Origin: Nitrososphaerota archaeon | GTDB lineage: Archaea; Thermoproteota; Nitrososphaeria; Nitrososphaerales; UBA57 | Length of the DNA stretch: 8,479 nucleotides | NCBI GenBank assembly: GCA_002693165.1 | Contig: NZOP01000019.1 | Location: 1 to 8,479, forward strand | Reading direction: 5' to 3' | Shown: one piece after another, positions 1 to 5,845 of the stretch | How the letters are laid out: every line of letters starts with the position of its first letter | Numbering within the stretch: position 1 is the stretch's first letter | Made by a program: the position numbers and the translations under genes | Notes under the pieces: model-generated | What the model saw: the letters and a program-made list of their open reading frames with translations, nothing else | Told to the model about the DNA's origin: nothing | Databases searched by the model: none

Positions 1-71
1 TTGCGTCTAGGAGCTGCTTTCTTCTTGCCGCCACCTTTCTTCGCTGCTTTGCGTCTAGGAGCTGCTTTCTT
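1..71. repeat. Direct repeat inside the basic protein gene
   Basis: A 23-base segment at 1-23 is repeated exactly at 49-71, a period of 48 bases or 16 codons. It encodes the KKAAPRRK unit on the minus strand. Shorter degenerate copies of the same unit continue to about 135. Identical codons in both copies suggest recent expansion by slippage or unequal recombination rather than selection on the protein alone. Confidence 0.8.
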
Positions 72-149
72 TTTCGCTGCCTTACGTTTTGGAGCTGCTT
101 TGCGTTTTGTAGCTTTACGTTTTGTTGCTTTACGTTTTTTTGTAGCCAA
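1..149 (-). CDS. Lys/Arg/Ala-rich histone-tail-like protein, N-terminal part (runs off left edge)
   Basis: The minus strand reads 49 codons from a TTG at 149-147 to the window edge without a stop. The peptide is almost only Lys, Arg, Ala, Thr and Pro, built from short units such as KRKAT, KRKAAP and KKKAAPRRK, with one GGG. No aromatic, acidic or hydrophobic residue is seen apart from the start Met. The composition resembles histone H1 C-terminal tails and the basic low-complexity proteins of some archaea and bacteria, so non-specific DNA or RNA binding and compaction is the reasonable inference. TTG is the only usable start, because a stop (TAG, 161-159) lies four codons upstream in frame and no ATG or GTG intervenes. 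A TATA-like stretch at 190-181 fits a transcript start near 158. The remainder of the gene, and any folded domain, lies outside the window. A basic tail of a ribosomal protein is an alternative. Confidence 0.72.
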   Translation of the reverse strand, partial: MATKKRKATKRKATKRKAAPKRKAAKKKAAPRRKAAKKGGGKKKAAPRR

Positions 150-176
150 TTTCTTTCCCTAAAAATTTCTAGAACT

Positions 177-190
177 AATGTATATATAAA
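177..190 (-). promoter_or_regulatory. TATA-like promoter of the basic protein gene
   Basis: Read on the minus strand, 190-181 is TTTATATATA, a good archaeal box A. Its centre is about 36 bases from the TTG start at 149, which would leave a leader of roughly 10 bases. The rest of 191-311 is AT-rich with no further gene; it presumably also carries the promoter of the tRNA-Leu gene, but no single box stands out there. Confidence 0.45.
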
Positions 191-311
191 TTAATTTTCT
201 TATGCACATAATAACAATATTTAAATGAAAGTAATTTTTTAAAATAATAAATTATCATGTTATGTAATTTTTATAAAAAGTTTCTTAATAATAAATAATA
301 TAATTATTTAT

Positions 312-410
312 GCGGGAGTCGCCCAGTCCGGTCAACGGTGCGAGGTTCAGGTAATTTATTGAAAATCCTCGTCTCTTAGGAGTTCGTGGGTTCAAATCCC
401 ACCTCCCGCA
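312..410 (+). tRNA. tRNA-Leu (anticodon CAG), intron-containing
   Basis: The cloverleaf folds by eye. The acceptor is GCGGGAG (312-318) with CTCCCGC (403-409), discriminator A410. The D-stem is GCC/GGT. The anticodon stem is CGAGG (341-345) with CCTCG (367-371). A long class II variable arm (372-385) has stem CTC/GAG, and the T-stem GTGGG/CCCAC encloses TTCAAAT. The loop reads TTCAGG, then a 14-base intron, then T, giving anticodon CAG with G37 as expected for Leu. CCA is not encoded. The 3' end lies four bases from the stop of the convergent permease gene, so transcription must terminate inside that gene; T-runs at about 420-438 could serve. The long variable arm plus A73 separate it from Ser. 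Confidence 0.95.
352..365 (+). other. tRNA-Leu intron, 14 bases, canonical 37/38 position
   Basis: The anticodon loop is 14 bases too long. Removing 352-365 restores a 7-base loop. Exon bases TTCA (346-349) pair with TGAA (360-363) of the intron to make the 4-bp central helix. This leaves a 3-base bulge GG|T on the 5' side and AA|T on the 3' side, each cut after its second base, exactly as the archaeal splicing endonuclease needs. The distal part is a 7-base loop rather than a second helix, so it is the relaxed bulge-helix-loop form. Confidence 0.85.
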
Positions 411-414
411 TTGA

Positions 415-1233
415 TTATTGTTTTGTAAAATAGTTTTTCAGAACTATAATAGAAAAAATTGCAGATAAAATTAAAACAATAACCCCACCAGGAGGAACAA
501 TTAATGGATGAGGAGATAAATAATATGCAAGATAGATTCCAGAAACTGAACATATTAAAGATACTATTATGGAAATAAAAATTGTATTTTTAAAGCTATT
601 AGTAATTTGTAAACCAATTAAAATTGGAAGAACTAATAAAGAAGAAATTAAAAGTACCCCAATCATTGGAACAGATATAACGATTAGAATAGAGGTGAGA
701 ACAATCAAAACATTATCGTAAAAATTGACGTTTATATTATTCACTTGAGATATTTCTCGGTCAATCGTAGTCAAAAGCCATTTTTTATAGGAAAAAGCGG
801 TTGCAGCAAAAGTGGCTATACCAATAAGAACAAGGAAGATCAGATCCCTGGTTGAGACTAGTAATATACTTCCAAATAGGATTTCATTGATATTTACAGC
901 AGATTCAGATAAACTAAGTAAAACAATGGCCAAAGCCATACTCGATGAGAAAAATACAGCCAATGCAGCGTCCGTATTTACATTTCCACTTTGTATAAGT
1001 TTTAACAATATCAGTGATGCAATAATTGAAATAGTTACAGCTGTAAGTGTTGGAAGAAATTTTAAAAAAATTCCAATTGCAATACCTGCAAAAGCTAGAT
1101 GAGATAATGTATCACCAATTAAAGACATACGTCTTGATACGACAAACATACCCAATAGCGGAGCCGTTAATGAAATAATTATTACAGATACCAAAGCTTT
1201 AACTATATAATCATGGGTAAAAATCTCAAACAT
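415..1233 (-). CDS. znuB: Zn/Mn-type ABC transporter permease (ABC-3 family)
   Basis: This 272-residue, very hydrophobic protein has about eight predicted membrane segments. It is the channel subunit of an importer for zinc, manganese or a similar divalent metal and acts as a dimer in the cytoplasmic membrane. Family hallmarks are visible: the stretch FVVSRRMSLIGDTLSHLAFAG near residues 30-50, an interior segment around 190-205 (IGVLLISSLLVLPILIG), and the conserved C-terminal PPGG region near 247-250. Length is typical of ZnuB/MntB/TroC proteins. The ATG at 1233 lies three bases after the stop of the ATPase gene, so the two are one operon in the order ATPase-permease. No periplasmic-type binding protein (ZnuA) is in the window; it must be elsewhere. 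Which metal is carried cannot be read from the permease. The family call is secure; the zinc name is conventional. Confidence 0.88.
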   Translation of the reverse strand: MFEIFTHDYIVKALVSVIIISLTAPLLGMFVVSRRMSLIGDTLSHLAFAGIAIGIFLKFLPTLTAVTISIIASLILLKLIQSGNVNTDAALAVFFSSSMALAIVLLSLSESAVNINEILFGSILLVSTRDLIFLVLIGIATFAATAFSYKKWLLTTIDREISQVNNINVNFYDNVLIVLTSILIVISVPMIGVLLISSLLVLPILIGLQITNSFKNTIFISIIVSLICSVSGIYLAYYLSPHPLIVPPGGVIVLILSAIFSIIVLKNYFTKQ

Positions 1234-1236
1234 TAT

Positions 1237-1968
1237 TTATTCATGCTCTTTATGTGAAACTACGTTTACATTATAACCATATGTTTCTTTCAAATGTTTG
1301 TTACTAAGAAAATCTTGAGACTTTCCATGAAAATCTAGTTTTTTATCTATACATGCTACACGATTTGCAAATTTAGTTATTGCAAATGTATCATGTGATG
1401 AAAAAACAACAGGAATATTTTTGCTGTTTGTTTTACTCAAGATACTAAAAATCTTAGACTGTGTTTTTGGATCAACGTTACTGATTGGTTCATCGAGAAT
1501 AACAATATCAGGTTTATCAACGATAGCACGAGCAAGGAAAACAAGTTGAATTTGACCTCCAGAAAGGCCGGTTAATTTTTCTTCTATTAGATCTTCAATT
1601 CCAATATCCTTTACAACTTGTTGTATTTTTTTTTCAGAATCCTTTGTAGTAAATAAAGAAGAAGAAAAAAGACCTGTATCAATAACTTCTTTTACCGTTG
1701 CCGGTGAATTAATAATAAGAGGAAGTTTTTGAGGAAGATAGCCAATGTTAAGGCGTTTATTATTAGATGGAAAAATAACTTTACCGTTATTAGGTTGTAT
1801 CAATCCAGTAAGAATTTTTATTAAAGTTGTTTTACCTGAACCAATTGGACCCAGTAAACCTAAAAAATCGTTATTATAGATTGCAAAAGATATGTCATCA
1901 AGAACTACATGATGATTATAAGTGACTGAAACGTGTTCTAACTCTATTATTTTTTCCAAGGACCCCAC
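1237..1968 (-). CDS. znuC: Zn/Mn-type ABC transporter ATP-binding protein
   Basis: This 243-residue nucleotide-binding subunit powers the metal importer together with the downstream permease. All ABC motifs are present in order: Walker A GPIGSGKTT (40-48), Q-loop Gln80 in GYLPQ, signature LSGGQ (135-139), Walker B IVILDEP (155-161) and switch His192 in SSHD. The C-terminus ends in a small His/Glu tail (HKEHE), which may sense or hold metal, though this is weak. The GTG at 1968 is chosen because an AT-rich TATA-like box (2003-1991, minus strand) sits 28 bases upstream, fitting a leaderless message; a TTG three codons on is an alternative. It is transcribed away from the NikR-like regulator across a shared 106-base spacer, which makes control by that regulator likely. 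Confidence 0.9.
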   Translation of the reverse strand: MGSLEKIIELEHVSVTYNHHVVLDDISFAIYNNDFLGLLGPIGSGKTTLIKILTGLIQPNNGKVIFPSNNKRLNIGYLPQKLPLIINSPATVKEVIDTGLFSSSLFTTKDSEKKIQQVVKDIGIEDLIEEKLTGLSGGQIQLVFLARAIVDKPDIVILDEPISNVDPKTQSKIFSILSKTNSKNIPVVFSSHDTFAITKFANRVACIDKKLDFHGKSQDFLSNKHLKETYGYNVNVVSHKEHE

Positions 1969-2074
1969 AATATACTCACGTTTATCACGAATAAATATTA
2001 AAATATTAATAATTTAGAATATTTTATTATTAATAATTAATAGTTTTTAAATAATAAAACGCTAGATATTAATT
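1969..2074. promoter_or_regulatory. Shared divergent promoter region with possible operator palindromes
   Basis: This 106-base spacer is almost pure A/T. On the plus strand TTTTTAAATA (2044-2053) lies 26 bases before the regulator's ATG. On the minus strand a TTTTAATATTTAT stretch (2003-1991) lies 28 bases before the znuC GTG. Both genes would then be leaderless. A perfect 12-base palindrome, ATTATTAATAAT, occupies 2026-2037 just upstream of the plus-strand box, and a related TTAATATT/AATATTAA pattern lies near 1995-2012. In such AT-rich DNA palindromes arise easily by chance, so the operator assignment is tentative. Confidence 0.5.
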
Positions 2075-2458
2075 ATGCCTATAATCAGTATTTCTATTAC
2101 AAAAGATTTCTTGGGAGAAATGGATCAACTGCAAGATTCAGAAGGTTTCTCAGGAAGATCTGAATTAATCCGTGCAGGAATACGTGGTTTGATTAATCAA
2201 AAAATCGATAGAGAAGCATTAGTCGGAGATATGCAATGCATTCTTCTAGTCACCCATGAAGAAGGAGAAGAACATAAAGTTACTGACATCAAACATGACT
2301 TTGATAAAATAACGAAATCACATCTACACTACAAATTAGGTGAAAAAAAATGTCTAGAACTTCTTGTCGTTGATGGAAAGGCAGATGACATTAAGGAATT
2401 AATCAGACAATTACAAGTTTCAGGCGAAGTTGACAATATTAAACTAGTTAGAACATAG
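2075..2458 (+). CDS. NikR-like ribbon-helix-helix metal-responsive regulator
   Basis: The protein has 127 residues and NikR architecture. Residues 1-45 form a ribbon-helix-helix DNA-binding domain (SISITKDFLGEMDQL, then FSGRSELIRAGIR). A C-terminal ACT-like metal-binding and tetramerisation domain follows. Against the E. coli NikR ligand set (His76, His87, His89, Cys95), a gap-free alignment places His74, His85, Lys87 and Cys93 here. The second His of the usual HxH pair is therefore Lys, while an extra His83 sits two residues earlier (HLHYK). The nickel square-planar site is thus altered, and the effector could be another metal such as zinc, cobalt or manganese. It is divergent from the metal ABC transporter and 22 bases upstream of an ECF S-component gene, so both are candidate targets. 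It probably also autoregulates. A TATA box 26 bases upstream supports the ATG at 2075 and a leaderless message. Confidence 0.85.
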   Translation: MPIISISITKDFLGEMDQLQDSEGFSGRSELIRAGIRGLINQKIDREALVGDMQCILLVTHEEGEEHKVTDIKHDFDKITKSHLHYKLGEKKCLELLVVDGKADDIKELIRQLQVSGEVDNIKLVRT

Positions 2459-2480
2459 TTATCAAATTTTTGAATGAAAA

Positions 2481-3029
2481 ATGAAAACAAGAGAAATTGC
2501 ATTAATTTCAATTTTTACAGCTATAATTGTAGCTTCTAACTACACATTAATTGCGTTTCCGCAAGTAAAAATTATGGACGGTATGATTTTTCTCGCAGGA
2601 TATTTATTTGGTTTTCCAATAGCAGCAAGTATAACGATTTTATCTTGGTTAATATATGGTTCACTTAATCCATTAGGAGGAGCAGGATTTCCTTTGATAA
2701 TAATTTTAATGCTTGGAGAAATGATATATGGAATTAGCGGTACTGTTTGTAGAAAGTATTTTAAAATAGAGGATATGTTTACCGGTAAACCTGTTCAAAC
2801 AACCGTGTTGCTTGGATCTTTAGGGATTGTTTGTACATTTGTATATGATATTTGGACGAATGCACTAGACGGTTTAATAATTTATCAGAGTGTAGACGGA
2901 ATGATATTAAGAATAATTACTGGAATTCCTTTTTCTATCATACATCAAATAGCTAACTTTGCTGTTTTTTCAGTCCTAGTGCCTATATTTATATACATGC
3001 TGACTAAAAAACTAAATATAATTGAATAA
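2481..3029 (+). CDS. Putative ECF transporter S component (vitamin/cofactor uptake)
   Basis: The protein has 182 residues and five to six membrane segments (about 5-25, 33-60, 68-88, 106-128, 140-174), short loops and an Asn-Pro/Gly-rich turn (N63, P64, G66, G67, G69). This size and pattern match substrate-binding S components of energy-coupling factor importers, which capture a vitamin or metal-containing cofactor and dock on a shared ATPase/transmembrane module. The shared module is not in the window. Overlap with the following DUF4430-like gene favours a cobamide or related cofactor, since such domains form part of transcobalamin-like binding proteins; this is inference. The start ATG lies 22 bases after the regulator's stop, suggesting co-transcription with it. 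An ATG at 2474 is out of frame and ends after about 20 codons. The substrate cannot be read from sequence, and other small multi-spanning proteins remain possible. Confidence 0.6.
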   Translation: MKTREIALISIFTAIIVASNYTLIAFPQVKIMDGMIFLAGYLFGFPIAASITILSWLIYGSLNPLGGAGFPLIIILMLGEMIYGISGTVCRKYFKIEDMFTGKPVQTTVLLGSLGIVCTFVYDIWTNALDGLIIYQSVDGMILRIITGIPFSIIHQIANFAVFSVLVPIFIYMLTKKLNIIE

Positions 3030-3489
3030 TTCAAGATCAATATCCATCGTAGTGTTAATTGCGGTTGTTGCAATTTCGATAACATGGTATATAGGTAATG
3101 AGAATATAAAATTAGAACAAAATACCATAGTTGCTGAAAATAATTCCATAAACCTTGATCTAATCATTAATTTTGGTAATGGAACTGTGTTGTATTTTAA
3201 CCAGACCTCAGTTCCTGATGGTTTTAGTATGTACAATTCTACACAGTACATAATCGGAGAGGATAATATTGATTCTACTTACTACTCGGAGTTTAACGCT
3301 TATTTTGTAAATTCTATATTTGATACAGCCAATGACTCGAATCATGCTTGGTCAGCATGGAAATATGAAGAATGTTGCAAATGGCAAGTATTGGATGTTG
3401 GATCAAATTTACACATACTAAAAAACAAACAAATCATAGCTTGGTATTATCAGGATGTCAATGAATTTGGACAGGGCAATCCAAATTAA
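3022..3489 (+). CDS. Membrane-anchored extracytoplasmic protein with DUF4430/transcobalamin-like domain
   Basis: The protein has 155 residues. An N-terminal hydrophobic anchor or signal (about 7-24) is followed by an extracytoplasmic beta-rich domain. Its layout fits DUF4430, the small beta domain of transcobalamin-like proteins. It has a first strand INLDLIINFGNGTV (43-56), a turn near VPDG (64-67), a middle YFVNSI (94-99), a Trp-rich W-x-x-W stretch (W110, W113) and a final strand ending IIAWYYQD (138-145). A Cys-Cys pair at 118-119 is unusual. The start is a TTG at 3022, giving an 8-base overlap with the end of the S-component gene, the mark of translational coupling. No ATG occurs early in this frame. 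The two probably act together, this protein capturing the ligand outside and the S component moving it in. The domain match is by eye, so the family call is moderate. Its stop overlaps that of convergent mtd by four bases. Confidence 0.58.
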   Translation: MNNSRSISIVVLIAVVAISITWYIGNENIKLEQNTIVAENNSINLDLIINFGNGTVLYFNQTSVPDGFSMYNSTQYIIGEDNIDSTYYSEFNAYFVNSIFDTANDSNHAWSAWKYEECCKWQVLDVGSNLHILKNKQIIAWYYQDVNEFGQGNPN

Positions 3490-4304
3490 AGAGTATCAAA
3501 GAATTTCTTTTTTGTAAGAGTTTTTCCAGAACTATCGTGAATGTTTCTGTGAACAGTATCATTTTCTTTTTCAAGTTCACGTGCTTCATCGGCTAATTTA
3601 GCAGCTTGACGAATTAATTCATGAGATGCGCTGACTACTAAAAGATATTTTTCCCTGTCTTTCTCTTTGTAGCCTCCCTCGGCAGATAAACGTCCAACGA
3701 GTCGAGCCATTTCGTAACTAGCTAAAGCTTTTGATTTTGCATATGGATTAGATAATCCAGAATGTTCCAAGGCTTGATGTTTGTCAATAATTATATTAGG
3801 TAAATTTGCGTTACCGTTTGTTGATTCGTTAATAAATGAATCCAATGCATGGATTAATGCACTAAATGCACCAGTAATGGAAAGAACCTTAATCACGTCA
3901 CTATTAAAATTTGACATTTCAATCGGATCAAGAAATTCCTTACGAATTCCAATTAATGGGTCGGCTTGAATAATTATATAACCAATTTTCCCTTTCAGTT
4001 CCTCTATTATTTTAGTTGCAGGATTATCAGAAATCAAGATAGTTGGTTTAAGTTTACCTAAATTAAGTGCAAGGTTTTTTGGTCCGTCAAGTGATGCATT
4101 TGGACTAACAACTATAAACAAATCGGTATCAATTGACTTTGCTAGTTGTTCAACAGCGTCAATATCAACTTTATTCATCTTTGCACCAGATGAAACAGAG
4201 CGAATGGATATATCTTTGCGAGATGCACGTTCGTCTAACAATGCCTCTATAAGAGTAGTAACAGCAAGAAAACCAGTCTTAACCACCGTTATATTAAGTA
4301 CCAT
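3486..4304 (-). CDS. mtd: F420-dependent methylene-tetrahydromethanopterin dehydrogenase
   Basis: Mtd reversibly oxidises methylene- to methenyl-tetrahydromethanopterin (or a related archaeal pterin) with coenzyme F420, in the cytosol. Conserved blocks of the family appear in order: LLDERASRKDI (22-32), SGAKM (39-43), VSPNASLDGPKN (66-77), IIQADPLIGIRKEFLDPIEMSNFNSD across 111-136, TGAF (144-147), and a C-terminal half with NPYAKSKALASYEMARL and LADEARELEKENDTVHR. The ATG at 4304 gives 272 residues, near the usual 270-285. The frame stays open to an ATG at 4358, but the extra 18 residues have no family counterpart, and a TATA-like TTCTTATAGT sits about 26 bases before 4304. The N-terminal KCGNIG of methanogen enzymes reads KTGFLA here, a notable change near the cofactor site. 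In non-methanogenic Nitrososphaerota the role is C1-unit interconversion, not energy metabolism. It is divergent from folD. Confidence 0.9.
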   Translation of the reverse strand: MVLNITVVKTGFLAVTTLIEALLDERASRKDISIRSVSSGAKMNKVDIDAVEQLAKSIDTDLFIVVSPNASLDGPKNLALNLGKLKPTILISDNPATKIIEELKGKIGYIIIQADPLIGIRKEFLDPIEMSNFNSDVIKVLSITGAFSALIHALDSFINESTNGNANLPNIIIDKHQALEHSGLSNPYAKSKALASYEMARLVGRLSAEGGYKEKDREKYLLVVSASHELIRQAAKLADEARELEKENDTVHRNIHDSSGKTLTKKKFFDTL

Positions 4305-4361
4305 CTGATTTTTACTAAGAGATAGAACTATAAGAACATCTTCATTATAATTTATCATAAT
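4305..4361. promoter_or_regulatory. Compact divergent promoter between mtd and folD
   Basis: The 57-base spacer holds CTATAAG (plus strand, 4328-4334), which reads CTTATAG on the minus strand. Its centre is about 27 bases from the mtd ATG and 31 from the folD ATG, so one TATA-like element could orient transcription both ways, or two overlapping boxes exist. A second AT-rich stretch, TTATAATTTAT (4346-4356), is too close to the folD start to be its own box but could serve mtd. Confidence 0.4.
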
Positions 4362-5207
4362 ATGTCAATTGTCGATGGCAAAAATATTGCTGCAGAGATT
4401 ATAGAAAATAGCAGAATCAAGATAAATTATTTAAAAAATAAAGGAATTTTTCCGTGTATTGAAATACTTCTAATAGGAAATGATGAAGGTTCAGAAAAAT
4501 ATGTACAAATGAAGCTTAAAAAGATTAAGGAAGCAGGTGCTAACGGCAATATCAAAAAAATTGACGAAAGCAAGTCAGATGAGGACATAATAGAAATTAT
4601 AAGGGAATTAAATCTAAATAGAAAAGTTAATGGAATATTGGTACAATTGCCATTACCAGATAAATTTAATGAAGAAAATATTTTGTCTGAAATAGCCTTG
4701 GAAAAGGATATTGACGCTCTTAATCCAATCACACTTAAAAAAATAGATCAGAATAATAGCTCATACTATCCTGCCGGTGTTGATGCAATTATGGCAATTT
4801 TTGAACGACATAAGGTAACAATTAATAAAAAAAACATAACAATTATTGGTATTACTAATTTAATTGGCAGGCCATTAGCATCAGTCCTTAGGCAAAAAGG
4901 AGGAATAGTAAGTGAAATAGATGTTGGAAAACACTTGACTTTAGACGATTTAATAAAAACAGATATAATTGTAACTGATATTGGAAAGCCAGAATGGCTT
5001 AAAAAAGAAATGGTCAAAGATCAAGTAACTATCATTGACGCAGCAAATAATTATGTAAATGGAAAATTGTTAGGCGATGTTGATATGAACGGTATGATAA
5101 ACAAGGTAAATATAATAACTCCAGTTCCAGGTGGAGTTGGACCTATACTGATTGCAAGTTTAATCGAAAATTTAATAAAATCAGCAGAGTTGTCAGACTT
5201 CGTCTAA
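4362..5207 (+). CDS. folD: FolD: methylene-tetrahydrofolate dehydrogenase/cyclohydrolase (divergent)
   Basis: FolD catalyses NAD(P)-dependent oxidation of methylene-tetrahydrofolate to methenyl and its hydrolysis to 10-formyl-tetrahydrofolate, feeding purine and other C1 syntheses. The 281 residues match family length. Visible motifs are IVDGKNIA at the start, the catalytic Y47-x3-K51 pair in EKYVQMK, GILVQLPLPD (91-100), EKDIDALNP (114-122, catalytic-site Asp118), Rossmann turn GITNLIGRP (163-171), GDVDM (238-242) and the signature PVPGGVGP (254-261). The protein is divergent. The usual PCTP-x-G is replaced by YPAG (136-139), and the CHS(R/K)T segment that contacts the NADP phosphate in other FolDs reads IDVGKH (186-191), so cofactor preference may differ. 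The start is the only ATG that keeps the family N-terminus. Its last 15 bases overlap the convergent downstream gene. Confidence 0.9.
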   Translation: MSIVDGKNIAAEIIENSRIKINYLKNKGIFPCIEILLIGNDEGSEKYVQMKLKKIKEAGANGNIKKIDESKSDEDIIEIIRELNLNRKVNGILVQLPLPDKFNEENILSEIALEKDIDALNPITLKKIDQNNSSYYPAGVDAIMAIFERHKVTINKKNITIIGITNLIGRPLASVLRQKGGIVSEIDVGKHLTLDDLIKTDIIVTDIGKPEWLKKEMVKDQVTIIDAANNYVNGKLLGDVDMNGMINKVNIITPVPGGVGPILIASLIENLIKSAELSDFV

Positions 5208-5708
5208 ATCTCTAGTACTATAGTATACAAAGCCACCAACAAGTCCTACAACAATAATGAAGAGAGCAATGGGTATGTATGATACTTTCTCATCCTCAAA
5301 AACGGCTTGGAATAAAGTAGTATCTGAACCGGTAAGTGAGTCATTTGTTGTAGATATTGCAGAAGCTTGCAGTCTAACAATATTCCTTCCATACGTATCT
5401 TCTTTGGATGGAATTGTAATTGTGATGGAACCAGTAGAATTTTTAGGAATTGTTACAGGTTCTGATATTATGATATTGTCCAAGAATGTAGCTTTTGCTT
5501 CCATAGTAATAATAATGTCATGATCGGGTGATTCGTTGAAAAATTTGGCTTCGAATAATATATCATCTCCAGGTTCATAAATTGTTTTGTCCGTTATCAA
5601 GAAAGTAAATCTAAAAGGCAGATCCACTATTGCAGCCTGCCCAAAAGCTGGATAAAAGCTCAATAATAGAATAAACAACGTAATAAAGCCAAATATCTTG
5701 TATTCCAT
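5193..5708 (-). CDS. Secreted beta-rich protein with C-terminal membrane anchor, unknown function
   Basis: The protein has 171 residues. A clear signal peptide (about 1-24, hydrophobic FGFITLFILLLSF, likely cleaved after GQA) is followed by some 120 extracytoplasmic residues, a membrane segment (IPIALFIIVVGLVGGFVYY, about 147-165) and a short acidic cytoplasmic tail. The outer part starts LITDKTIYEPGDDILFEAKF and alternates like a beta-sandwich of immunoglobulin, macroglobulin or CARDB type. Three Asn-x-Ser/Thr sites could be glycosylated. I do not recognise a named family. Surface-layer association or adhesion would fit, but is a guess. The ATG at 5708 is preferred over the GTG just before it, because TTTAAATTA (5738-5730) lies 26 bases upstream, fitting a leaderless message. 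The stop lies inside the end of folD, a 15-base convergent overlap. Confidence 0.8.
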   Translation of the reverse strand: MEYKIFGFITLFILLLSFYPAFGQAAIVDLPFRFTFLITDKTIYEPGDDILFEAKFFNESPDHDIIITMEAKATFLDNIIISEPVTIPKNSTGSITITIPSKEDTYGRNIVRLQASAISTTNDSLTGSDTTLFQAVFEDEKVSYIPIALFIIVVGLVGGFVYYSTRDLDEV

Positions 5709-5714
5709 CACATG

Positions 5715-5726
5715 GTATAATTATAC
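5715..5726. promoter_or_regulatory. 12-base perfect palindrome downstream of a TATA box
   Basis: GTATAATTATAC reads the same on both strands. It lies between the minus-strand TATA-like element (5738-5730) and the ATG of the secreted-protein gene at 5708, where a bound dimeric regulator would block initiation. It is the only such site next to this gene. Chance occurrence in AT-rich DNA cannot be excluded. Confidence 0.35.
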
Positions 5727-5765
5727 GAGTAATTTAAACTCCTCCCTTAATTTAGAGCATTTATT

Positions 5766-5775
5766 TTTAAAATAT
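5766..5775 (+). promoter_or_regulatory. TATA-like box of the tRNA-Ser gene
   Basis: TTTAAAATAT is centred 24 bases before the first base of the tRNA, the normal archaeal spacing. The segment between it and the tRNA has no other feature. Confidence 0.5.
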
Positions 5776-5812
5776 GGAAAACATAGTGTAAATGCCGGGG
5801 TAGCGAAGTCAG

Positions 5813-5824
5813 AACAGTGGCAAA
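5813..5824 (+). other. Probable 12-base intron in the D-loop of tRNA-Ser
   Basis: Between D-stem halves GCG and CGC lie 25 bases, where a class II tRNA has about 13. Deleting 5813-5824 leaves AAGTCAGGCCTAA, which restores the invariant G18-G19 pair, A14, G15 and A21, and the unpaired 13/22 positions typical of Ser. No other deletion I tried restores GG at the right place. The splicing fold is weak: only GTC (5808-5810) with GGC (5819-5821) pair, leaving bulges AG|A and AAA|G, so the exact borders are uncertain. Confidence 0.6.
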
Positions 5825-5845
5825 GCCTAACGCGATCGCCTCGAA

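Noticed and set aside
812..1102. Plus-strand open frame of 96 codons opposite the metal permease
   Set aside because: It is antisense to a well-supported membrane protein, has no family features and no promoter or start context; a shadow frame.
1969..2074. Riboswitch or small RNA in the spacer between the metal transporter and regulator
   Set aside because: The region is nearly pure A/T, shows no stable GC stems, and both start codons fit leaderless transcripts, leaving no leader for a riboswitch.
4305..4358. 18-residue N-terminal extension of Mtd starting at 4358
   Set aside because: The family starts directly with the first beta strand (VLNITVVKTG); the extension has no counterpart and would leave only three bases between two divergent genes.
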